Shown here piece after piece: positions 9,798 through 16,098 of a stretch of DNA of 16,098 nt. This DNA comes from Balneolales bacterium (GTDB taxonomy: Bacteria > Bacteroidota > Rhodothermia > Balneolales > Natronogracilivirgulaceae), in contig SLHZ01000319.1 in NCBI GenBank assembly GCA_007135895.1, positions 1 through 16,098 on the forward strand, read 5' to 3'. The translations under genes were made by a program, and so were the position numbers. Position 1 is the first letter of the stretch, and each line of letters begins with the position of its first letter. The notes beneath the pieces were generated by a model. The model was given only the letters and a program-made list of their open reading frames with translations, ran no database searches and had not been told where the DNA came from.

Positions 9798-9804
9798 TCA
9801 GAAA

Positions 9805-10347
9805 ATGGATCTGTTTGCGATCGTCTTTTACCTCTTTGCGATTCTGATTGTCAGCACGGCCGCCATCATGGTGTTCTCGAAAAATATCGTTTACTCGGCC
9901 TTTGCGCTGATGTTTACGCTGGCCGGCCTGGCCGTGTTTTATGCTTTGCTCTTTGCCGGTTTTGTGGCTGTAACGCAGTTGCTGGTCTATGTAGGCGGCA
10001 TCCTGGTCCTGATTCTCTTTGGTGTGATGCTTACCACCCGTGGTTACTTTGAGCGGGTTCGTATCCGCACCGTCTATATGCTGCCATCGGCTCTGTTCGC
10101 TGGTATCATAGCGGTTTTGCTGATCGCCGTTTTTGTGACGACGGACTGGACCCTGGCTCCGCTTTCCGAAGGCGATGTGACGCTTGCGGCGCTCGGAGAA
10201 CTCCTGCTGACCGATTTCATGCTCCCGTTCCAGGTGGCCGGCGTGCTGTTGCTTCTGGCCATCATCGGCGCGGTGCTGATGGCCGCCCGCAAACGGGGTC
10301 CGCTTGAAAAAAAGGGGACAGTACCGGATGCTGACAAGATTATCTGA
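9805..10347 (+). CDS. nuoJ: NADH-quinone oxidoreductase subunit J
   Basis: This 180-residue membrane subunit has about five hydrophobic helices; in complex I it lies between NuoH/A and NuoK. The diagnostic segment is the third helix, QLLVYVGGILVLILFGVML, containing the flexible pi-bulge region that changes during coupling. The long frame extends upstream into nuoI, but the ATG at 9805 places the start 7 bp after the nuoI stop and gives the standard N-terminus (MDLFAIVFYLFA), so I reject the earlier ATG at 9676. The short hydrophilic tail after about residue 160 is basic and then acidic. It is followed by nuoK after 33 bp. Confidence 0.95.
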   Translation: MDLFAIVFYLFAILIVSTAAIMVFSKNIVYSAFALMFTLAGLAVFYALLFAGFVAVTQLLVYVGGILVLILFGVMLTTRGYFERVRIRTVYMLPSALFAGIIAVLLIAVFVTTDWTLAPLSEGDVTLAALGELLLTDFMLPFQVAGVLLLLAIIGAVLMAARKRGPLEKKGTVPDADKII

Positions 10348-10380
10348 CAAAAACAATGCAACCGATTAATCCGATGAGTT

Positions 10381-10710
10381 ATGGTGTTACCTGACTGGCT
10401 GGCGGAACCCGGACTGAACCATTTCCTGGTCGTCGGCGCCCTGCTTTTTTCGCTGGGATTGCTGGCCGTGATGACACGGAGGAATCTCATCATGGTGCTG
10501 ATGGGCATTGAGCTGATCCTGAATGCTGCCAATCTGAACCTCGTGGCGTTCAGCCGCTACGGAGCCCTTGCGCTGGACGGACACCTTTTTGCGCTTTTTG
10601 TGATCATCATTGCGGCGGCCGAGGCGGCTGTGGCCCTTGCCATCGCCCTGGCTATTTACAACCGGTTCGGTACGGTGGATGTGGAACAGTTAAGCGATCT
10701 CAGGGAGTAG
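10381..10710 (+). CDS. nuoK: NADH-quinone oxidoreductase subunit K
   Basis: This 109-residue membrane subunit has three helices and is the smallest antiporter-like (MrpC-related) part of the proton path. The two membrane glutamates needed for pumping are present: Glu44 in the GIELILNAANLNLVAF helix and Glu81 in the AAAEAAVALAIALAIY helix (Glu36 and Glu72 in E. coli). The length is slightly above the usual 100 because of an N-terminal extension of about eight residues. Earlier ATGs at 10356 and 10374 are out of frame, so 10381 is the first usable ATG, although GTG at 10384 is an alternative. The nuoL start lies 4 bp after the stop. Confidence 0.95.
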   Translation: MVLPDWLAEPGLNHFLVVGALLFSLGLLAVMTRRNLIMVLMGIELILNAANLNLVAFSRYGALALDGHLFALFVIIIAAAEAAVALAIALAIYNRFGTVDVEQLSDLRE

Positions 10711-10714
10711 CGCC

Positions 10715-12778
10715 ATGGATACGATTCTTTTATTATCCCTTGTCACCCTTTTCCTTCCACTGGCGGGTTTCATCCTTCTTGTTTTCTTTGGAAAGCGGAT
10801 GCCACGTCAGGGTGACTGGCTGGGCACTTCCCTGGTCACGGCCGGATTCCTGATTTCGCTCTACATCCTGGTCGCCGTTCTTGGGGCAACGGATGCGCCG
10901 CGCTCGGCATCCTGGACCTGGGCCCGTTTCGGTGGTTTGCCGGGTTTGGGCGAAGTGACCATCCAGCTGGGTATCATGCTCGACAATCTATCGGCCATCA
11001 TGCTGGTGGTGGTGATGTTGATCAGTATGCTGGTCCACTTTTTCTCCATCGGCTATCTCGAAGGGGATGTGCGCTATACCCGATACTTCGCCTATCTCGG
11101 ATTCTTCACGTTTTCGATGATCGGGATTGTCCTGACCCACAATCTGCTGATGATGTACATGTTCTGGGAGCTGGTAGGGCTGAGCTCCTATCTTCTGATC
11201 GGTCACTGGTACGAAAAGAAATCCGCCTCGAATGCGGCCATGAAGGCCTTCATCGTAAACCGGGTAGGGGATGCCGGCATGTTTATCGGCATCATGATCA
11301 TTTTTATCCATTTCTCCACCTTCTCCTTTGACGCGATTTTCGGGGCTGTGGCTTCGGGCGATCTTCCTTTTGAGAGCCGTGGATGGCTTACGGCGGCAGG
11401 TATCCTGATATTCTGCGGCGCTGTGGGCAAGTCGGCCCAGTTCCCGCTGCATGTCTGGCTTCCGGATGCGATGGAAGGTCCGACCCCGGTCAGCGCCCTG
11501 ATCCATGCAGCTACGATGGTAGCCGCGGGGGTATTCCTTGTGGCTCGCATGTTCCCGCTTTTCACGGCGGATGCACTGCTGGTGATCGCCTATGTCGGGG
11601 CATTTACGGCCCTGCTGGCCGCGACCATCGCCATTACGCAGTATGATATCAAGAAAGTCCTGGCCTGGTCGACCATCAGCCAGCTCGGTTACATGATCAT
11701 GGCCCTCGGCGTCGGTGCCTGGGCCGCCGGTTTCATGCATCTGGTGACCCATGCCGCCTTCAAGGCCGGCCTGTTTCTGGGATCCGGCGCGGTGATCTAC
11801 GCCATGCATGCCGCACTGCACCAGCAGCACGACCATCATACCGATGCACAGGATATTCGCAATATGGGCGGACTTCGCAGCCGCATGCCGCTGACCTATG
11901 GCACCTTCCTGGTCTTTACCCTGGCCATATCGGGCATACCGCTCACTTCGGGCTTCCTGAGCAAGGATGAAATCCTGGCCGGTACGCTGGCCTTCAGTAC
12001 GCTCAACGGTCATTATCTGCTGCCGCTGATCGCTTTCATCGTGGCCGGAATGACCGCTTTCTACATGTTCCGGCTGCTGATACTCACTTTCCACGGAGAG
12101 CCTGCCGACGGGAAACGGCTTTCGCTGATCCGGGAAGTGCCGGCCGTGATGGCGGGCCCGCTGCTGGTACTGGCCGCCCTTTCGGTCTTTGTGTTCTACA
12201 GCTTCAATCCGCTGGGCGCCTCCTCGGGCTGGCTCTATCAGGCTCTTGAACGTCCGGCCAGTGTGGTGCCCGAAGCGATAGCACCGGCGGCATGGCCCAT
12301 TTTCTACCGGGCGGTGAGCGATGTCCATACCCTGGTCATGATCCTTTCGATCGTCATAGCCGTCTCGGGCATCGCTTTTGCGTGGGTCGTCTATGAAAGA
12401 AAGACGCTATCGGCCGACCGTATGGCGGTTTTCATGGGACGTCTCTATGACGGTTCGCGCAACAAATGGTATTTCGATGAGCTTTATCAGGCCGTCTTTG
12501 TTAACGGAACACTCCTGATGACCCGGCTGATGAACCGGTTCGACAACCGGGTCATTGATGGCATCGTCAACGGATCGGCCGGACTGATACGGGGCGTTTC
12601 CCGTGTCAGCGGCTGGATCGACCATACCTTCATCGACGGTCTGGTCAACGCAATGGCAAATGTAACGGGCGCCATCGGCATGCGGATGCGGCGCATTCAG
12701 ACCGGCAACATCCAGAACTACCTGGTATTTGCCGTCTTTGGTTTTCTGGTTCTCCTATTTCTGCTGCTGCTCGTGTAG
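10715..12778 (+). CDS. nuoL: NADH-quinone oxidoreductase subunit L
   Basis: This 687-residue membrane subunit is the distal Mrp-antiporter-like proton pump with, by family, about 16 helices and a long lateral helix. Key channel residues are seen: Glu152 in MFWELVGLSSYLLIG and Lys239 in GAVGKSAQFPLHVWLPDAMEG; the DIKKVLAWSTISQLGYM segment and the HAAFKAGLFLGSG helix follow. A histidine-rich loop (369-375) precedes the DIRNMGGL motif, as in many NuoL proteins. The C-terminal third (from about 560) has the amphipathic lateral helix and final anchor helix, so the protein is full length. An AGGGAG site before the ATG supports the start. It ends 72 bp before nuoM; that gap contains nothing recognisable. 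Confidence 0.97.
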   Translation: MDTILLLSLVTLFLPLAGFILLVFFGKRMPRQGDWLGTSLVTAGFLISLYILVAVLGATDAPRSASWTWARFGGLPGLGEVTIQLGIMLDNLSAIMLVVVMLISMLVHFFSIGYLEGDVRYTRYFAYLGFFTFSMIGIVLTHNLLMMYMFWELVGLSSYLLIGHWYEKKSASNAAMKAFIVNRVGDAGMFIGIMIIFIHFSTFSFDAIFGAVASGDLPFESRGWLTAAGILIFCGAVGKSAQFPLHVWLPDAMEGPTPVSALIHAATMVAAGVFLVARMFPLFTADALLVIAYVGAFTALLAATIAITQYDIKKVLAWSTISQLGYMIMALGVGAWAAGFMHLVTHAAFKAGLFLGSGAVIYAMHAALHQQHDHHTDAQDIRNMGGLRSRMPLTYGTFLVFTLAISGIPLTSGFLSKDEILAGTLAFSTLNGHYLLPLIAFIVAGMTAFYMFRLLILTFHGEPADGKRLSLIREVPAVMAGPLLVLAALSVFVFYSFNPLGASSGWLYQALERPASVVPEAIAPAAWPIFYRAVSDVHTLVMILSIVIAVSGIAFAWVVYERKTLSADRMAVFMGRLYDGSRNKWYFDELYQAVFVNGTLLMTRLMNRFDNRVIDGIVNGSAGLIRGVSRVSGWIDHTFIDGLVNAMANVTGAIGMRMRRIQTGNIQNYLVFAVFGFLVLLFLLLLV

Positions 12779-12850
12779 GCAGGCAGCACATTCAACACAG
12801 TCCGTGCAATCAAGTATATGCAGTACCATCATTTAACAGATAGATAACCT

Positions 12851-14434
12851 ATGGAATTTGAAATATTTGGCATCGGTATTCTGACATGGATCGTCTTCCT
12901 TCCCATTGTAGGAATGCTCTTGATTCTGCTGATTCCGGGAGAGAACAAAGACGCCATCCGGTGGACCGCCGCGGTGGTTACTTCGCTGCAGGTGCTGCTG
13001 GCGGGCATGATCGTGGCCCTGTTCGACAAAAGCGCCCTGGGAATCAATGATACGGCCAGTTTCCAGTTTGTGGAGCAGTATCGCTGGATTGTGGTGGAAG
13101 CCGTGCCCCGTGTCGGCAAGATCGAAATCCTCTATTTTCTGGGTATTGACGGACTCAGCGTCCTGATGATTGTGCTTACGGCACTGATCGCGCTGATCGG
13201 CGTGATATCGTCATGGAGCATTGAAAAGATGGTCAAGGGATATTTCGCGCTTTATCTGATGCTGGTTACCGGCATGATGGGTGTCTTCGTGGCCCTGGAT
13301 TTCTTCCTCTTTTTCATCTTTTGGGAAGTCATGCTGCTTCCGATGTATTTCCTGATCGGCATCTGGGGTGGAGCGCGCCGGGAATATGCGGCCATCAAGT
13401 TCTTCATCTACACCTTTGTGGGCGGGGTGCTCATGCTGCTGGTGATGCTGGGTCTCTATTTCAGTGTGGCTTACACCGACGCCGCCGGTGAGCGGATTCA
13501 CACCTTCAACCTGCTTCACATGATGAATCCGGCCAACTATGTCGAGGGATCCATTCTGGCCGGTCTGGACACCACCTGGCGCTATGCGGCCTGGATGGCG
13601 CTTTTCATCAGTTTTGCGATTAAAGTCCCGCTTTTCCCGTTTCATACCTGGCTGCCGGATGCGCACGTGGAAGCTCCGACTCCCATCAGTGTGATCCTGG
13701 CCGGCGTGCTGCTGAAGCTCGGCACCTACGGCATGTTGCGGATCCTGTATCCCATCCTGCCCGACGGCACGGTCTACTTCATGTATCTGATGGCGGTTCT
13801 GGGAATGATCAGTATCATCTACGGAGCCCTCTGCGCCATGGCTCAGGACGACTTCAAGAAACTCATCGCCTATTCGTCCATCAGCCACATGGGAATCGTG
13901 ATGCTGGGTATGGCATCGCTGACCAATCAGGGCACGGTGGGCGCCGTGCTGCAGATGTTCAACCACGGGACCATTACCGCCATGCTCTTCCTCATCGTCG
14001 GCGTGCTGTACGACCGTACCCACAAGCGCGGGCTCTATGATTTCGGCGGTATCGCCAATCAGATGCCCCGCTATACCGGAGTGGCCATGGTGGCGATGTT
14101 CGCGGCACTCGGTTTGCCCGGACTGAGCGGTTTTGTGAGCGAACTGTTCTCCTTCCTGGGGGCTTTCGCCGCTTTCCGCTGGATCACCATCATATCGGTA
14201 ACCGGAATTATCTTTACGGCGGGCTACATACTCTGGACCATCCAGCGTGTCTTTCTGGGTGAACTCAGTGAGGAAAACAAGGGTCTGGCCGATCTCACTC
14301 CACGGGAACTGCTGATGTTTGTCCCGCTGGCGATCATCGTAATCGCGCTCGGCGTCTATCCGGGTCCGGCCATAGCCCTCATGAACACCTCTCTGAGTCA
14401 TCTCGTGGAACTGATGTCGGTCTTTACGAGGTAA
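12851..14434 (+). CDS. nuoM: NADH-quinone oxidoreductase subunit M
   Basis: This 527-residue membrane subunit, about 14 helices, is the second Mrp-antiporter-like proton pump. Channel residues visible are Glu159 in FFIFWEVMLLPMYFLIG and Lys258 in SFAIKVPLFPFHTWLPDAHVE, and the DDFKKLIAYSSISHMG motif carries a further conserved lysine pair. The FNHG motif and the LPGLSGFVSE segment near the C-terminus distinguish NuoM from NuoL and NuoN. Length is normal and no residue looks missing. The start has no Shine-Dalgarno and is preceded by A/T-rich sequence; nuoN begins 9 bp after its stop. Confidence 0.97.
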   Translation: MEFEIFGIGILTWIVFLPIVGMLLILLIPGENKDAIRWTAAVVTSLQVLLAGMIVALFDKSALGINDTASFQFVEQYRWIVVEAVPRVGKIEILYFLGIDGLSVLMIVLTALIALIGVISSWSIEKMVKGYFALYLMLVTGMMGVFVALDFFLFFIFWEVMLLPMYFLIGIWGGARREYAAIKFFIYTFVGGVLMLLVMLGLYFSVAYTDAAGERIHTFNLLHMMNPANYVEGSILAGLDTTWRYAAWMALFISFAIKVPLFPFHTWLPDAHVEAPTPISVILAGVLLKLGTYGMLRILYPILPDGTVYFMYLMAVLGMISIIYGALCAMAQDDFKKLIAYSSISHMGIVMLGMASLTNQGTVGAVLQMFNHGTITAMLFLIVGVLYDRTHKRGLYDFGGIANQMPRYTGVAMVAMFAALGLPGLSGFVSELFSFLGAFAAFRWITIISVTGIIFTAGYILWTIQRVFLGELSEENKGLADLTPRELLMFVPLAIIVIALGVYPGPAIALMNTSLSHLVELMSVFTR

Positions 14435-14443
14435 GAAAAGAGC

Positions 14444-15925
14444 ATGCCCATGACAGAACATATCATTCACAGTATTTCCCGGTTCCTGCCCGAGATCGTG
14501 CTGACCCTCACCCTGGTGGCGGCCATCGTGGCCGACCTGCTGCTGAAGGAGCGCAACCGGCATGTGGGCCGGGTGGTACTGGCAGGTCTGGCGGTGACGG
14601 CACTGCTGGTATGGCGCCAATCCGGGTGGAACGAAGCCATCTTTTCCGGCATGGTGGCCGTGGATCCTTTTGCCATTTTCTTCAAGGCTCTGCTATTGGC
14701 AGGCGGCGTTTTTATCGTTCTTTTTTCCATACAGAGCCGGGAGTTGGAACAAAATTACGGACGGATCGGTGAGTATTACATGTTGCTCACCGGTGTCCTG
14801 CTCGGCATGTTCCTGATGGTGGGTGCCACGCATCTGCTGCTGCTTTATCTGGCCTTTGAGCTGACCAGCATCAGCTCCTACGTTCTGGCCGGATTCACCA
14901 AGTCCCTCCGCAAGTCCGCCGAAGCCGCCATGAAATACCTGATATTCGGAGCCGTCTCCTCGGGTTTCCTGCTTTATGGCATGTCGCTGCTGGCGGGGGT
15001 GACCGGTACGCTCGACTATTACGGTATTCGCGACGCGCTGGCCGGCGGTGTGGCGCAGCCTGCCGTTTTATATGTGGCGCTGGCCATGATGATCCTCGGC
15101 TTCAGCTACAAGATTGCGGTGGTTCCGTTCCATTTCTGGGCGCCCGATGTCTATCAGGGTGCCCCGGTGACCATCACCACCTTCTTGGCCACGGCTTCCA
15201 AGATTGCCGGTTTTGCCGTTTTAATCCGTTTCTTCCGGACCGCCTTTGGTCCGTCGTTTGAGACCGGTCTGGCGGGCGATATTCCCTGGAACATGATCCT
15301 GGCGGTGCTGGCCGCGCTCACCATGGTCATCGCCAACCTGATGGCCCTGTGGCAGGAAAACATCAAGCGGCTGCTGGCCTACTCCAGCGTGGCCCATGCC
15401 GGGTTTATCCTGATGGGCCTGGCGTTACTGACCGATGAAGGCATCAGCGCCATGATGATCTATCTTGCGTTCTATCTTTTCATGAACATGGGCGCCTTCT
15501 ATGTGGTCATGCAGGTGAGCCATGCCACCGGAACCGAGGAAATCAGCGGCTACGCGGGACTCGGGCACCGATCGCCATTCCTGGGTGTAGCCATGGCGAT
15601 TTTCCTGGTAGCCCTGGCCGGCTTTCCGCCCACCGCCGGTTTTATCGCCAAGGTCTATATTTTTGGAGCCGCGATCAGTGCCGGATGGATTTGGCTGGTG
15701 GCGCTGGCCGGTCTGGCGACCGTGGTCTCCCTGTTCTATTATATCCGGGTTGTCCGCAACATGTTTCTGGTCGAACCGGCCGAGGGTGCCGGCTCGTTCG
15801 AATGCGCGCTTCCGGTCAAAGCTCTGCTGGCAGCATTGCTGCTTCCCGTGCTTCTGTTTGGTGTCTGGTTCACGCCGGTCGTCACCTGGGCCCGCCATGC
15901 GCTTCAGATTTTTGGACTCGAATAA
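14444..15925 (+). CDS. nuoN: NADH-quinone oxidoreductase subunit N
   Basis: This 493-residue membrane subunit, about 14 helices, is the third antiporter-like pump and sits next to NuoK. Seen are Glu139 in YLAFELTSISSYVLAGF, Lys223 in GFSYKIAVVPFHFWAPDVYQG, and the ENIKRLLAYSSVAHAGF motif. The late AGFPPTAGF segment and FYYIRVVRNMF helix are typical NuoN. Either ATG at 14444 or 14450 could be used; a purine-rich AAGAAAAGAG lies just before the first. It is the last nuo gene in the window. Its final codons lie inside the first copy of a 41-bp imperfect duplication, so the C-terminus (QIFGLE) may have been reshaped by that event. Confidence 0.97.
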   Translation: MPMTEHIIHSISRFLPEIVLTLTLVAAIVADLLLKERNRHVGRVVLAGLAVTALLVWRQSGWNEAIFSGMVAVDPFAIFFKALLLAGGVFIVLFSIQSRELEQNYGRIGEYYMLLTGVLLGMFLMVGATHLLLLYLAFELTSISSYVLAGFTKSLRKSAEAAMKYLIFGAVSSGFLLYGMSLLAGVTGTLDYYGIRDALAGGVAQPAVLYVALAMMILGFSYKIAVVPFHFWAPDVYQGAPVTITTFLATASKIAGFAVLIRFFRTAFGPSFETGLAGDIPWNMILAVLAALTMVIANLMALWQENIKRLLAYSSVAHAGFILMGLALLTDEGISAMMIYLAFYLFMNMGAFYVVMQVSHATGTEEISGYAGLGHRSPFLGVAMAIFLVALAGFPPTAGFIAKVYIFGAAISAGWIWLVALAGLATVVSLFYYIRVVRNMFLVEPAEGAGSFECALPVKALLAALLLPVLLFGVWFTPVVTWARHALQIFGLE

Positions 15926-15987
15926 TGATGAAAGGATGACCACTTTAGATTTTTTGAACTCAATAATACTGAAAGAATAACCACGTC
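15906..15987 (+). repeat. 41-bp imperfect tandem duplication at the 3' end of nuoN
   Basis: Positions 15906-15946 and 15947-15987 align with about 30 of 41 bases identical by hand without gaps, and more if one base is shifted. Both begin AGATTTTT, contain AATAAT and GAAAG, and end near ACCAC. The first copy contains the end and stop codon of nuoN; the second is non-coding. The divergence is larger than in the nuoC array, so this is an older event. Confidence 0.8.
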
Positions 15988-16098
15988 AGAACCGGAAACA
16001 CGTTTACTTTCGAGCAGACAAGAAAAAACAAGATGATCCGCCGATTCACAACTTAAAAATTGCAATCGTTATCGTTATTTCAGAAATTTAGAAAAGCA
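15926..16098 (+). other. Gene-free tail after nuoN
   Basis: This stretch holds the second half of the 41-bp duplication and then A/T-rich sequence to the window end. I see no ORF longer than a few codons, no tRNA and no hairpin followed by a T run, so the end of the nuo transcript is not defined here. A short ATCGTTATCGTTATT direct repeat occurs near 16065-16079. The region may include the promoter of a gene beyond the window. Confidence 0.5.

Noticed and set aside
9676..9804. Earlier in-frame ATG for nuoJ at 9676
   Set aside because: The added 43 residues are a basic out-of-frame reading of the nuoI tail and do not belong to NuoJ.
13211..14620. 469-codon minus-strand open frame opposite nuoM, and similar 446-codon frame at 10988-12328 opposite nuoL
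   Set aside because: Both are rich in His, Gln and Gly, as expected from the reverse complement of hydrophobic membrane-protein codons, and both oppose clear nuo genes.

Overview
The window is about 16 kb of bacterial chromosome with moderate GC content and very tight gene packing. Every gene is on the + strand. It holds two transcription units: a two-gene pyruvate:ferredoxin oxidoreductase (PFOR) unit at 186-4862, closed by a clear intrinsic terminator at 4887-4946, and an eleven-gene respiratory complex I operon at 5073-15925 in the order nuoA-B-C-D-H-I-J-K-L-M-N. I saw no tRNA, rRNA, CRISPR array, insertion sequence or phage gene.

Organism (inference): an FCB-group bacterium, meaning Bacteroidota in the broad sense such as Balneolota/Rhodothermota or Chlorobiota/Ignavibacteria. 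The reasons are a complex I operon without nuoE, nuoF and nuoG, nuoC and nuoD as separate genes (they are fused in Bacteroidia), a single-chain PFOR followed by a dihydroorotate-dehydrogenase-like gene, and several starts preceded by A/T-rich sequence without a Shine-Dalgarno site. The exact lineage cannot be fixed from the sequence alone.

How the genes fit together: PFOR oxidises pyruvate to acetyl-CoA and reduces ferredoxin. The complex I encoded next door has the quinone-reducing connecting arm (NuoB, C, D, I) and the full proton-pumping membrane arm (NuoA, H, J, K, L, M, N) but no NADH-oxidising module. A natural reading is that reduced ferredoxin from PFOR feeds this 11-subunit enzyme. 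The direct donor cannot be proved from sequence, and nuoE/F/G could lie elsewhere in the genome.

The most unusual signal is a set of five unrelated short tandem duplications, all at gene edges inside the nuo operon: 16 bp before nuoB, 21 bp x 6 inside the start of nuoC, 14 bp x 3 before nuoI, 39 bp x 2 at the end of nuoI, and 41 bp x 2 at the end of nuoN. The nuoC array adds six copies of the heptapeptide Asn-Pro-Asn-Glu-Leu-His-(Lys/Gln) to the N-terminus of an otherwise normal subunit. NuoI carries a charged, low-complexity C-terminal tail of about 75 residues. The DHOD-like protein lacks the usual catalytic cysteine motif. I found no wholly new multi-gene system; the genes themselves are ordinary and well conserved.
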